The notes: generated from the sequence alone by a model not told the origin. A stretch of DNA of 38,368 bases from an uncultured Collinsella sp. (GCA_900544845.1 UQWV01000014.1:1-38368); one strand, 5' to 3'; counted from the stretch's first letter, positions 23,295 through 32,145 are shown. Made by a program: numbers and translations.

Positions 23295-24707
23295 CTATTT
23301 AGAATCCGAATCGTCCATGGATCCGTCGATGCCGGTTTTGGTGTCATCGTCCGAGCCGGAGTCATCATCCCTGGCGAAGGGATTCTTGAAGAAACCCGTG
23401 GCGTCGGGCTGAAGGCCCGAGAGCTTAATCCAAGGATTGTCGAGCTCGGGCTTGGGCATGGCCTTTGCCTCGGGCGCGGTCTCGTTGCCGATGAGCTCAG
23501 ACTCGTAGATGAAGGTGTCGTCGCCGAGCGCGTCGTAGGCGGCGACCGGGTTGCCATCGGCATCGCGGTACGGTGTGCCCTTAAACACGGCGCCGTCATA
23601 GGCCACAAGCTGGCGGCCGGTCTCATTCTCGAAGTAGTACACGAAGATACCCTTGAGGGCCGCACAAAGCGGGATGGCAATAATCATGCCGATGGGGCCC
23701 ATGAGTGCCGAGCCAATAACGAGCGCCGTGAGGCTCATGATGGGATGCACCTGCACCGAGCTCTGCATAACCTTAGGCGAAATCACGTTATCGGTGACGT
23801 TTTGCGCGACCATCGTCACAATAAGCGTCCATAACGCCAACATGGGGCTGAACATGAAACCAAGCACTGTGGCGATTGCTGCGCTCACCCAAGGACCGAC
23901 GACCGGAACCAAATGCATGATGCCGGTAAAGATAGCCATGAGCGCCGCATACGGATGGCCGATGATCATAAAACCGATAAAGGCGAGGAAACCACCACAG
24001 ATGGACGTCACGACCATACCGCGCATGTAGCCGCCGACAGAGCGAGAAAGGATGGCGACCATAAAGCGGTACGAGGTCTCCTTCTCCTGACCGATGATGG
24101 TGCAAATCTCGTGATGCATGCGAGGGTAGTCGCAGGCCATCCAGTAGGCAAGCACCAGACCAAGGAAGATCACGAACAACTGCGAGGCCGTATTGGTGAT
24201 GAGCGGGAACACACCGCGGCCAAGCTCGGCAGCAATCTGAGACACATACTTCGATGCCACGGCAACCAGCGACGAAAGATTATCGTCCAAATACTCCTTG
24301 AGCGGCGTGTTGTTGAGCGTCTTGGCATGCGAGATCATCTCGTTGAGATCGCCACCTGCAACACGAAGCTGCTCGGGCAGGCGGCTCAGGACTTCCATGA
24401 TCTGACCAAAGAGAATCGGCGACAAGATGCAAACGACACCGACGAGCACGGCAACAACAACAATAAGCGCGATAAGCGAACCGATGCCGCGATTCACGCC
24501 ATGGTGCTCGAGCCAATTGGTGATCGGGGACATCACAAAAGCAATGATGGAGCCGACGGCAAGAAACTCAATAACCGGTGCCAGGATGCCCATAAGGTTA
24601 AAGATGACAGCAGCAATAACAATGCAGCCGACAACGGCCCAAATGCGCAGCGTCAGAATGCGGGTGTCGCGCAGCACGCGATCGGTTTGTTGGGGGTGCT
24701 CACTCAT
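23295..24707 (-). CDS. AI-2E/PerM-family membrane permease
   Basis: The protein (470 aa) belongs to the AI-2E transporter (UPF0118, PerM/YhhT) family of polytopic membrane proteins, reported to act in autoinducer-2 export or cation/proton exchange. It has about seven or eight hydrophobic segments between residues 20 and 360, with FLAVGSIIAFVMSPITNWLE near the front and the family-typical LVPVVGPWVSAAIATVLGF and NVISPKVMQSSVQVHP stretches toward the end. A polar, acidic C-terminal tail of about 110 residues (ending DDSDSK) is extra. It overlaps the sigma factor gene by four bases (ATGA), so the two are translated together. Confidence 0.88.
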   Translation of the reverse strand: MSEHPQQTDRVLRDTRILTLRIWAVVGCIVIAAVIFNLMGILAPVIEFLAVGSIIAFVMSPITNWLEHHGVNRGIGSLIALIVVVAVLVGVVCILSPILFGQIMEVLSRLPEQLRVAGGDLNEMISHAKTLNNTPLKEYLDDNLSSLVAVASKYVSQIAAELGRGVFPLITNTASQLFVIFLGLVLAYWMACDYPRMHHEICTIIGQEKETSYRFMVAILSRSVGGYMRGMVVTSICGGFLAFIGFMIIGHPYAALMAIFTGIMHLVPVVGPWVSAAIATVLGFMFSPMLALWTLIVTMVAQNVTDNVISPKVMQSSVQVHPIMSLTALVIGSALMGPIGMIIAIPLCAALKGIFVYYFENETGRQLVAYDGAVFKGTPYRDADGNPVAAYDALGDDTFIYESELIGNETAPEAKAMPKPELDNPWIKLSGLQPDATGFFKNPFARDDDSGSDDDTKTGIDGSMDDSDSK

Positions 24708-25495
24708 GAACGAATCATCACTCCGTCGGGGTCGATCTTGTCCTGAATCTTCTTAAGCGTGCGGCGCAGCAGACGCGAAACCTGCACCTGAGAAATACCC
24801 AGCTTCTTGGCAATCTCAATCTGGGTCATGCCCTTCACAAAGCGCAGCTCGATCACCTCGCGCTCGCGCGGCGAGAAATCGCGAATAGCTTCTTCAATGA
24901 CCAGACGGTCATCGGTAAAGTCGAGCTCATTGTCGTCGTCGGCGTAACGGTCGAGAATCGAGGGGGCATCGTCGGAATCGGACGCACCAGGAGCCTCGAT
25001 GGGCACCGAGGTATAGGCCGAAGACGATTCCATAGCCTCGAGGACCTCATCGACAGTCACATCTAGATACTCAGCGATCTCCTCAACCTTGGGCGAACGC
25101 TGCAGCTCGTTGGTAAGTTTGTCAGTAGCCTGGTTGACCTTGGCCGAGAGCTCCTGCAGACGACGCGGCACGCGCACGCTCCAGCCCTTGTCGCGGAAAT
25201 GGCGTTTGATCTCGCCCAGGATAGTGGGTGTTGCAAACGTCGTGAACTCGAGCCCGCGCTCAGGGTCAAAGCGGTCGATAGCCTTGAGCAAACCCAAATA
25301 GCCGACCTGCATGAGATCGTCGAGCGGCTCGCCGCGATTCTTAAATTTGTTGGCAAGAAACCTTACCAGATTCATATGGGACATGACGAGCTGCTCGCGG
25401 GCGTCCGGATCACCGGTCTCCTTGTAACGACGAAACAGCTCGCGGGTTTTCTCCTTGTCCCAAGCGGTCTTACCGCTCCGGGAACGTTCGGTCAT
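24704..25495 (-). CDS. RNA polymerase sigma factor, SigB/SigF type (group 3 sigma-70)
   Basis: This alternative sigma factor (263 aa) resembles SigB/SigF of stress and sporulation systems. Region 2 has ELFRRYKETGDPDAREQLV, NLVRFLANKF, DDLMQVGYLGLLKAIDRFD and GLEFTTFATPTILGEIKRHF. Region 3 begins WSVRVPRRLQEL. Region 4 has SPREREVIELRFVKGMTQ and the helix-turn-helix IAKKLGISQVQVSRLLRR. Between regions 3 and 4 lies a long acidic spacer (DSDDAPSILDRYADDDNEL). It is directly preceded by an RsbW-like gene and overlaps the permease gene, an arrangement typical of partner-switch-controlled sigma factors. Confidence 0.9.
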   Translation of the reverse strand: MTERSRSGKTAWDKEKTRELFRRYKETGDPDAREQLVMSHMNLVRFLANKFKNRGEPLDDLMQVGYLGLLKAIDRFDPERGLEFTTFATPTILGEIKRHFRDKGWSVRVPRRLQELSAKVNQATDKLTNELQRSPKVEEIAEYLDVTVDEVLEAMESSSAYTSVPIEAPGASDSDDAPSILDRYADDDNELDFTDDRLVIEEAIRDFSPREREVIELRFVKGMTQIEIAKKLGISQVQVSRLLRRTLKKIQDKIDPDGVMIRS

Positions 25496-25496
25496 A

Positions 25497-25874
25497 TTAG
25501 ATATCCGCCTTGAGGTCGAGGGAAAGCGTCAGGGGCGCCGCAGTCTTTTCGTAGGAATCGCACACGCTCGCCAAAATAAGCTCGGCATAAACAGCAGCCT
25601 GGTCATCCTCGTCGACAGTGGCCTGATCGCCAAAGGTAAAGGTCATGCCAACGTGAGATTCATCGACATCGAATTTGATTGAGATGTCGTCGGAATCAAC
25701 AGCCGTGCAGCCAAAGATAAAGGCTTCCTCGGCAGCCATGCGGATGTCCTCGATGCGATCGACAGACATGGAACACAGGGCACCAACGTTGGCTGCCGTC
25801 ATGCGCACAAGGCGAGCGAGACGCGGGTCGCCGGCAACGGTCAGCGTGATGGGGCAGGTTGCTTCGCTACTCAT
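25497..25874 (-). CDS. RsbW/SpoIIAB-like anti-sigma factor, degenerate ATPase
   Basis: The 125-aa protein looks like the HATPase fold of RsbW/SpoIIAB anti-sigma kinases. DPRLARLVRMTAANVGALC, then DRIEDIRMAAEEAFIFGC, matches their first helices, and YAELILASVCDSYEK matches the last helix. However, the N box (EAxxNAxxH) reads EEAFIFGC with no Asn, and no DxGxG ATP-binding box is visible around residues 78-95. It may bind the sigma factor without kinase activity. Only one base separates it from the sigma gene, and it overlaps the DUF948-like gene by eight bases. The start follows from that coupling; the longer frame to 25988 has none. Confidence 0.7.
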   Translation of the reverse strand: MSSEATCPITLTVAGDPRLARLVRMTAANVGALCSMSVDRIEDIRMAAEEAFIFGCTAVDSDDISIKFDVDESHVGMTFTFGDQATVDEDDQAAVYAELILASVCDSYEKTAAPLTLSLDLKADI

Positions 25875-26460
25875 CGCAGGACTCCTCAGAGGTCTCGGAG
25901 GGTGTATAGGTGTAATACTGAGCCCGCTTGGATGCAGACTTCTGAGCCACATCTGCGCCATCGGCGGCCTCGTCCTCCGCCTTGCCAATCAAGACGCGCT
26001 CGGTTGGCTGCTCGGCTTCTTCGGCGGCAGCGGAAAGCTTGCGCTCGGCTTCAGCTGCAGGAGCCTTCACCTTATTGAAGAGCTTCTGCACAGCACCGGC
26101 GGCAGAGTCGGTCACGCTCGACACAGCATTGCTGGCCTCGGCCATGCTGCCCGTAACCTCGGAAATGTCGCGAACCACGGCTTCAACCTCTACGAGATTG
26201 GAGGTAAGGGCATCAACTGCCGTCTTGCTCGACTTAAGCAGCGGCTCCATCTGGGCAAGCGCCGGCGTAAGCTCATCGACAGCGCCATCGAGCTTTGCCA
26301 CCACAGGCTGAGCCTCGGCGATGGTGTTGTTGAGGTCGTTCACGGTCTTATCGAGCGAGTCGACAACATTGCGGGTCTTGCGCAGGGTAAGCGCGAGCTC
26401 AGCGATGGCCCACACGCCGGCAACGGCGAGCAGCAGCAGGGCGATTTGAATGGGACTCAT
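25867..26460 (-). CDS. DUF948-like membrane-anchored coiled-coil protein
   Basis: The 197-aa protein has one N-terminal transmembrane helix (PIQIALLLLAVAGVWAIAEL, residues 3-22). A long heptad-rich region with many Val, Leu, Asp and Lys residues follows (about 27-130), as in DUF948/YtxG proteins. The C-terminal 60 residues are polar and Ala/Glu-rich. GGGAGG precedes the ATG. It heads a four-gene overlapping unit with the anti-sigma, sigma and permease genes, so it may take part in envelope stress sensing or be a target of that sigma factor (inference). Confidence 0.75.
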   Translation of the reverse strand: MSPIQIALLLLAVAGVWAIAELALTLRKTRNVVDSLDKTVNDLNNTIAEAQPVVAKLDGAVDELTPALAQMEPLLKSSKTAVDALTSNLVEVEAVVRDISEVTGSMAEASNAVSSVTDSAAGAVQKLFNKVKAPAAEAERKLSAAAEEAEQPTERVLIGKAEDEAADGADVAQKSASKRAQYYTYTPSETSEESCDE

Positions 26461-26539
26461 ACAAGCCTCCCGGAAGAATCGAAATACAGACGCTTTTCAT
26501 GGTACCCCAAAGGGGACCGAACATGCCAAGAGCAGCAAC

Positions 26540-26550
26540 GTGGGACAAAA
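26540..26550 (+). repeat. GTGGGACAAAA dispersed motif, half site
   Basis: This 11-base word is identical to the left arm of the hairpin at 9687-9719 and is also followed by a TCAG after a few bases, but no complementary arm is present. It lies just after the rarA stop codon. Confidence 0.45.
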
Positions 26551-26560
26551 TTATCAGCAG

Positions 26561-27910
26561 CTACTTCGGTGCATTCCCGCTGCGGTCGCGTTCGCTTTGC
26601 TCTACGCGCCACTCTTCCCAGCCGCGCCCGGCAGGCTGCCAGAACGCACCGCGCTCCAGCCCCTCGGGCAAATAGCGCTGATCGACCCAGCCTTCGGGAT
26701 AATCGTGCGGATATTTATACACACCGTAGTCGTCGCTGCCTGGGCGATGGCGATCGCGCAGATAACTCGGCACCTCGCGAAGCCCACTAGAGTGGATATC
26801 GGCCAGCGCCGCATCGATCGAAGCCTCACACGCGTTGGATTTTGGCGCCAAGCACACATAGAGTGCAGCCTGAGCCAGGTTAATGCGGCACTCGGGATAG
26901 CCAATGACCTCGGCAGACTTAAACGCGGCATGTGCCACCAAAAGCGCCTGTGGGTCGGCGTTGCCAACATCCTCAGAAGCATGAATCATAATGCGACGGG
27001 CGATAAACTTAGGATCCTCCCCCGCATCGATCATGCGCGCAAGCCAGTAGACCGTGGCATCGGGATCGCTACCACGCATGGACTTAATGAACGCACTGAT
27101 GATGTCGTAGTGCATGTCACCGTTTTTGTCATACGTAAAACCGCGACGCGGATTGGCAATCTTTACGTCATCCACGGTGATGGGATAACGCTCCCCCGCC
27201 GCCGGCGCTGGCGTTCCCTCGGTATCGGGACGCGTGACGGCAATCTCGCTCGCAAGTTCGAGCGTCGTGAGCGCCGAGCGAGCGTCACCCGCTGCCAGCG
27301 TGCAGATGGTCTTAACCGTATCCTCATCGGCCGAGAACTTGCCGTTCAAACCCTGCGGAGCCTCGAGTGCACGCTCGATCAGCGTGGCAATGTCCTCGTC
27401 TTTAAGATGCTCAAGCTCCACCACGCGACCGCGCGAGAGCAATGCCGAGTTGACCTCGAAGTACGGATTCTCCGTCGTGGCGCCAATCATAATAACGGTA
27501 CGGTTCTCAACCGCATGCAGCAATGCATCCTGTTGTGACTTCGAAAAGCGATGAATCTCGTCGATAAACAGGATGGTGCGACGGTCGTACGTATTCAGAC
27601 GCGTCTTGGCCTCGTCAATCACGCGGCGAAGATCCTTTACGGTGCCCGTCACGGCGCTGACTTCGACAAACTCACTCTTGGTATGGTTGGCGATAATGTG
27701 GGCCAGCGTCGTCTTGCCCGTACCGGCCGGCCCGTACAGTATCACGCTCGAAAGCACATCGTGCTCGATCGCGGCACGCAACCATGAGCCCTTACCGACG
27801 GCCTTTTGCTGGCCCACATACTCGTCGAGCGAATTGGGGCGCATGCGAACCGCAAGCGGCGCATTCTGAAAGGAACGCTCGCGCGTCGAAGCAGAAAAAA
27901 GGTCGTCCAT
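26561..27910 (-). CDS. rarA: Replication-associated recombination protein A (MgsA/RarA AAA+ ATPase)
   Basis: RarA/MgsA is an AAA+ ATPase related to clamp loaders that acts at stalled replication forks. The protein (449 aa) has PLAVRMRPNSLDEYVGQQ at its start, Walker A GPAGTGKTTLAH, Walker B ILFIDEIHRFSKSQQD, sensor 1 MIGATTENP and arginine-finger SRGRVVEL. The C-terminal half holds the MgsA-type SSB-contact and tetramer region (SAFIKSMRGSDPDA, MIHASEDVGNADP). The start is uncertain among ATGs at 27925, 27916 and 27910. I use 27910, which gives the common MDDLF opening. Confidence 0.9.
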   Translation of the reverse strand: MDDLFSASTRERSFQNAPLAVRMRPNSLDEYVGQQKAVGKGSWLRAAIEHDVLSSVILYGPAGTGKTTLAHIIANHTKSEFVEVSAVTGTVKDLRRVIDEAKTRLNTYDRRTILFIDEIHRFSKSQQDALLHAVENRTVIMIGATTENPYFEVNSALLSRGRVVELEHLKDEDIATLIERALEAPQGLNGKFSADEDTVKTICTLAAGDARSALTTLELASEIAVTRPDTEGTPAPAAGERYPITVDDVKIANPRRGFTYDKNGDMHYDIISAFIKSMRGSDPDATVYWLARMIDAGEDPKFIARRIMIHASEDVGNADPQALLVAHAAFKSAEVIGYPECRINLAQAALYVCLAPKSNACEASIDAALADIHSSGLREVPSYLRDRHRPGSDDYGVYKYPHDYPEGWVDQRYLPEGLERGAFWQPAGRGWEEWRVEQSERDRSGNAPK

Positions 27911-27970
27911 AGCCATCCCGTGCATCAATCAAAAACGTTTTCCACTAACAGTATACCGAATTTATACGAA

Positions 27971-29218
27971 CTACCGTTCGTTAATATAGGTACGGTGCGG
28001 AAACTCCAGACCAGGGAACAGCTTGCTCGTCAGCTCGCAGAAATAACCGTCCGTCATGCTCGCGATATAATCCACCACGGCTTGATCCTTGTCGTCCTGC
28101 CAGGCATAGGTGCGATCGTAGTAGGAAAGCTGCTGCTCAATGCGCGAAATATGGTGTTTAAAGATGTAAGAGGACTCGTCGCCACTGTTTAGATCCCGCA
28201 GGCAACGGTCGTAGAGCTTTACGAACGCCTCGCGCAGCTCCGCCTCGGAATCGCCCTCGATACCGCCCTTACTGTAGATCTTCTCGTAATTCTCCCGCTT
28301 GGCACGGCGAATTTCCTCAAACAGGTCCTCGCTCATCTCGATGCGCGGCTTACCATAGCTGTGCTCAACGATATCGATGGAGGCATGCGTGAGGATCCAA
28401 CTGTTGTAGGCACCGCCCCGGCCATCATCAAAGGCGTCGGGTGACAGCAGGCCCGCCGCAATGGCGTCTTGGCGATCGCGCCCAACGTAGGCAAGGATAT
28501 CCGAGATGCGAACCACGCAGCCCTCGAGCGTCATGGGGCGCAGATGCTCAATTGCGCTATAGCCCGTGGCGATGCAGTCCTCGACCGCCTGATCGAACTG
28601 GTCAAAGGAGCTCATGTCCGAGAGCTCAAACACACGCTGCTCGTACTCGCCGTTATGGCATAACACGCCGTCGAGCGTCTGGAGCGAAACGTTGCGGCCA
28701 TACAGGGCATCGAGCACGCGGATCGACTGCACGTTATGGAAAAAATAACGCCCCGTACGCTCATGATAGATATCGTTGAGGAAGCGCTCGCCGGCATGGC
28801 CGAAAGGCGTGTGTCCCAAGTCGTGGCCCAGGCCAATCGCCTCGATCAGATCGCAATTGAGCCCCAGGGCGCGACCGATATCGCGCGCAATGCGGGAGAC
28901 AAGCTGCACGTGCAAACCGCGGCGTGACAGATCGTCATTGCTACGGAAGCTAAAGACCTGCGTTTTGCCTGCATAACGGGTGTACGCCGGAAGATGAAGT
29001 ATCTTTTCGGTATCGCGCATGAACGCCGGACGCATAAGCGTGCCTTTGTCGGCGGCGCGATCAATACGACGAATGACCTGATCGTCGTTGCAACGATACG
29101 GGTTGACATAGCCCGAAGCACGATCGGCGGCAATGCGCTCGACAAGTTCGGGCGACAACGCCGAGGGAATACGGTCCATGCGAGCCTTAATGACGGCCGT
29201 TTCTTGATTAGTTGCCAT
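27971..29218 (-). CDS. dgt: dGTPase-like HD-domain triphosphohydrolase
   Basis: The protein (415 aa) is an HD-domain deoxynucleotide triphosphohydrolase that releases triphosphate from dGTP or related dNTPs. The metal site is visible: a His in RRGLHVQLVSRIARDIG, then the HD pair in GLGHDLGHTPFGHAG. KTQVFSFRSNDD upstream and the following HNVQSIRVLDAL are typical of the family. AAGGAG lies seven bases before the ATG at 29218, so the longer frame to 29245 is not used. It follows a prepilin peptidase gene by 31 bases and may be co-transcribed with it. Confidence 0.88.
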   Translation of the reverse strand: MATNQETAVIKARMDRIPSALSPELVERIAADRASGYVNPYRCNDDQVIRRIDRAADKGTLMRPAFMRDTEKILHLPAYTRYAGKTQVFSFRSNDDLSRRGLHVQLVSRIARDIGRALGLNCDLIEAIGLGHDLGHTPFGHAGERFLNDIYHERTGRYFFHNVQSIRVLDALYGRNVSLQTLDGVLCHNGEYEQRVFELSDMSSFDQFDQAVEDCIATGYSAIEHLRPMTLEGCVVRISDILAYVGRDRQDAIAAGLLSPDAFDDGRGGAYNSWILTHASIDIVEHSYGKPRIEMSEDLFEEIRRAKRENYEKIYSKGGIEGDSEAELREAFVKLYDRCLRDLNSGDESSYIFKHHISRIEQQLSYYDRTYAWQDDKDQAVVDYIASMTDGYFCELTSKLFPGLEFPHRTYINER

Positions 29219-29249
29219 GGCATGCTCCTTAAGAAGGATGCGCAATCGG

Positions 29250-29672
29250 TTACAAAGTGCAGCCCACGACCTCGATTATGGCAAAAATCGGCACCAAAAA
29301 CGGGAGCAATGGCAGGGAGCGCGATTTTGTGAAGAGGCAGGAGAGAGCCAGGGCCAGGAGCGCGACGGCAAATGCCACGATGCCGCCCATAGGGTCGAGC
29401 GTGCAAAGCGCGAAGAGCGCCTTGGCATCCCCCATGCCGATGCCGGGAGCGCGGCGAACACGACGCCAAAACGACTCAGTGAGCACAAGGGCAAGGTAGA
29501 CGATGACCGCAAGACCGGCGTGGTCAAGCGCCGTGTTAACGCCTTTGTCGAGCCAAACGCCTGCTAATGCCGCCACCGCACACGCTCCGGCAAGCGCATT
29601 CGGAAACCGCCGCTCACGGGCATCAATCGCCGCGCCGGCAAAGATGCAAATCCAAAACGGGATATAGACCAT
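29250..29672 (-). CDS. Short A24-family prepilin peptidase, orphan
   Basis: The 140-aa membrane protein matches the peptidase part of type IV prepilin peptidases. The two catalytic Asp residues are in GAAIDARERRFPN and in GIGMGDAKALFAL, the GxGDxK motif. It has about five hydrophobic helices. It lacks the N-terminal methyltransferase domain of full PilD and so resembles TadV/CpaA-like short forms. AGGAGGAG precedes the ATG at 29672. No pilin, ATPase or secretin gene is nearby, so its substrate would be encoded elsewhere. Confidence 0.8.
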   Translation of the reverse strand: MVYIPFWICIFAGAAIDARERRFPNALAGACAVAALAGVWLDKGVNTALDHAGLAVIVYLALVLTESFWRRVRRAPGIGMGDAKALFALCTLDPMGGIVAFAVALLALALSCLFTKSRSLPLLPFLVPIFAIIEVVGCTL

Positions 29673-29701
29673 CGGACTCCTCCTCGAGCTGCATCGCAAA
29701 A

Positions 29702-29748
29702 ACAAAAACCACCACAAAGGTGCCTGTCCCCTTTGTGGTGGTTTTTGT
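29702..29748. repeat. Perfect 19-bp inverted repeat, terminator-like
   Basis: Bases 29702-29720 are exactly complementary to 29730-29748, with loop TGCCTGTCC. The arms include ACCACCACAAAGG. On the minus strand the stem ends in T residues and could stop transcription six bases after the glycosyltransferase gene. A similar arm sequence forms the terminator at 37347. Confidence 0.8.
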
Positions 29749-29753
29749 GGTGA

Positions 29754-31049
29754 TTATTTGGCGCCTTGCATGACCTCGTCAAGGGTGACGTTGACGGCGT
29801 GCTGCGTCGGCACCCAGTCGACCTTCAGGAACAGCGCGGCCACCGTGATGGGGATATAGCTGAACATAAAGATCGGGAAGGTAAACAGGTTAGTCACCAG
29901 GCGCCACTTTTGCGCGCAGTGAATATGCTTGTACTCAAAGATAGTCGTGAGCAGCGCCAGGATGAAGAACGTCTGATACATCATGGCGAAGGTCATAATG
30001 AGCGAAGCGGCGCACGCCTGCATCTCGACTTCGGTTGCCAAGAAACCATGCGAAAGGCCACCCACAATCAAGAACGTCGCATTAGCGAGCATCGAGATCA
30101 AGGACAGCAGCATACCCGGAGCGATGGTCATAAACATGTCGTAGGCGGCAAAGCGATGATAGCGGAAGGTCGATTTGACCAGGTGCTTACCGTAGGTAAA
30201 GAACACCTGGTAGAAGCCCTTGGTCCAGCGCATGCGCTGTTTCCAGGACGCCTTAAACGTCACGGGCTGTTCGTCAAAGAACTCCGCCGGCGCATAACCG
30301 ATGCGAATGCCGTGAATGGCACAGAACGTGGTGAACTGGATGTCCTCGGTCAGCGTATGGAACTGCCAGCCATGCATGCCCTCAATAACGCTTGACGAGA
30401 TAAGGTAACCCGAACCCGAAACAGCGCAGGACGTCTTGCAGATATTACGCGCGTTGTTGAGGAAGCGCGCCTCGCGTAGATACCACGTGGCATTAGCTGC
30501 CGAGATCCACGAGCTGCCAAAGTTCTTGGAGTTGCGATAGCTCGTGACCACATGGAATCCCTGGTCAAAGGCATCGTTCATCTTGGACACGTAATCGCGG
30601 GAGATAACGTTATCGGCATCGAAGATAAAGTAGCCCTCAAACGTGTCGGGATACTCGTTGAGAATGCGATCGAAACCAAAGTCCATGACCCAGCTCTTAC
30701 CCTTGCGGGCCAGGTCGTTGCGCTCATAAACGATGGCACCCGCCTCGCGCGCGAGCTGCGCCGTGTTGTCGGTGCAGGCATCGGCGACCACGAAGACCTC
30801 AATAAGCTCGGACGGATAATCCTGATCCTTGATAGAGCGCACGAGATTGGCAATTACCGCCTCCTCATTATGCGCCGCGATAAAGAAGGCATAACGATGC
30901 AGCTTCTTGGCCTTGGGAGGCGCGACCTCGCCACGAAGAGCGCCAATGACAAAGAAGACCACCTGGTACAGAAAGCAGACCGTGAGCAGCGTGACGACAA
31001 TCTGATTGAAGATCACGATGGGTGTGTTGGTTTGTAAAAAGGCGAGCAT
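29754..31049 (-). CDS. Family 2 membrane glycosyltransferase
   Basis: The protein (431 aa) looks like a processive GT2 enzyme at the membrane. An N-terminal helix (about residues 12-38) precedes the GT-A domain: FFIAAHNEEAVIANLV, VVADACTDNTA, the DxD-type FDADN, TEDIQF and the acceptor/processivity motif KQRMRWTKGFYQVFF (QxxRW). Four or five hydrophobic helices follow (about 285-420). The donor and product are unknown; extracellular polysaccharide or glycolipid synthesis fits the layout. The start follows GGGAG at six bases. No partner polysaccharide genes are adjacent. Confidence 0.85.
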   Translation of the reverse strand: MLAFLQTNTPIVIFNQIVVTLLTVCFLYQVVFFVIGALRGEVAPPKAKKLHRYAFFIAAHNEEAVIANLVRSIKDQDYPSELIEVFVVADACTDNTAQLAREAGAIVYERNDLARKGKSWVMDFGFDRILNEYPDTFEGYFIFDADNVISRDYVSKMNDAFDQGFHVVTSYRNSKNFGSSWISAANATWYLREARFLNNARNICKTSCAVSGSGYLISSSVIEGMHGWQFHTLTEDIQFTTFCAIHGIRIGYAPAEFFDEQPVTFKASWKQRMRWTKGFYQVFFTYGKHLVKSTFRYHRFAAYDMFMTIAPGMLLSLISMLANATFLIVGGLSHGFLATEVEMQACAASLIMTFAMMYQTFFILALLTTIFEYKHIHCAQKWRLVTNLFTFPIFMFSYIPITVAALFLKVDWVPTQHAVNVTLDEVMQGAK

Positions 31050-31089
31050 GCAGGCTCCCAGCAACGCGTTACGTAAACAACCGTATATC

Positions 31090-32145
31090 TTACCGCAGGC
31101 TTACCGAGTTCAAGAAACCACCTAATACTGGCTTGGCTTCGAGAAGACCGAGCTGAGGAACGATCTCGTCGCCGGCAGCGGTGCGACCAAGCGAGCGCGG
31201 GGCCAGGTCGTCAAGAACCGCAGCGAGATCCCACGGCAGCTCGTCGCGGCACTCAATGCGCTCCCCCGTCACGGGATGGTCGAATGCAACACGCCAGGAA
31301 TGAAGGAATTGCCTGGTCAGACCTTGATCGGCGCGTGCATCGCACTTGCCGTAGAGCGGATCGCCCACGCAGGCGTGGTTGATATGGCGCATATGCACGC
31401 GAATCTGATGTGTGCGGCCCGTAAACAGGTGGCACTCGACGAGCGTATAGCCGTCGTCAAAACGCGTGGAATCGAAGCGCTCGAGGACCTTAAAGGTCGT
31501 AATGGCCTGGCGCGCGAAAGGATCGTCCGAAACCGCCATCTTGACACGGTCACGCGTAGAACGGGCAATGCCGGTGTTAATGGTGCCCTCATCCATAGCG
31601 ATATGTCCGTGAACGAGCGTGATATAGCGACGATCGAGCGTGCGCGTGCGAATGAGATTTTGGAGTGCGCGCTGCGTGTCGTCGTCTTTTGCCGCAAGCA
31701 TGAGGCCCGAGGTATCGCGATCCAAACGATGCACGATGCCGGGGCGGTCCTCACCCTGCACGGTACCAAGATGGTCGATGCCACAGTGGTAGACCAGGGC
31801 GTTCGCAAGGGTGCCGTTCTCGTGGCCATGGGCGGGATGGCACACCAGGCCGCGCTGCTTGGAGAGCACGATGAGGTAGTCGTCCTCGTAACGGATATCG
31901 AGGGGGATGGCCTCGGGAATCACATCAGTGGGATCATGCGGCTCGGGCAAGTCGACCGAGATGCGATCGCCGGCGCGTACGGCGTACTTTTTAGAGAGAC
32001 AAGTCTCACCGTTGACGGCAACGGCGCCGCCCTCGATCAGATGCGCGCAGGCAGAGCGCGTGGGGCAGCCGTCGTTGGCACCCAGAAAGGCGTCGAGACG
32101 CTGGCCAGAGCAATCGTCGGCAACAAGAATATGGATGTCGGCCAT
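31090..32145 (-). CDS. RluD-family ribosomal RNA pseudouridine synthase
   Basis: The protein (351 aa) converts uridines to pseudouridine in RNA, most likely 23S rRNA. It has an N-terminal S4 RNA-binding domain (SGQRLDAFLGANDGC, IEGGAVAVNGE). The RluA/RluD catalytic domain follows, with the active Asp in GIVHRLDRDTSGLML and later GRTHQIRVHMRHI. It shares one base with the lspA stop (TAATG), so the two are translationally coupled. The C terminus is about 40 residues longer than the core domain. Confidence 0.9.
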   Translation of the reverse strand: MADIHILVADDCSGQRLDAFLGANDGCPTRSACAHLIEGGAVAVNGETCLSKKYAVRAGDRISVDLPEPHDPTDVIPEAIPLDIRYEDDYLIVLSKQRGLVCHPAHGHENGTLANALVYHCGIDHLGTVQGEDRPGIVHRLDRDTSGLMLAAKDDDTQRALQNLIRTRTLDRRYITLVHGHIAMDEGTINTGIARSTRDRVKMAVSDDPFARQAITTFKVLERFDSTRFDDGYTLVECHLFTGRTHQIRVHMRHINHACVGDPLYGKCDARADQGLTRQFLHSWRVAFDHPVTGERIECRDELPWDLAAVLDDLAPRSLGRTAAGDEIVPQLGLLEAKPVLGGFLNSVSLR

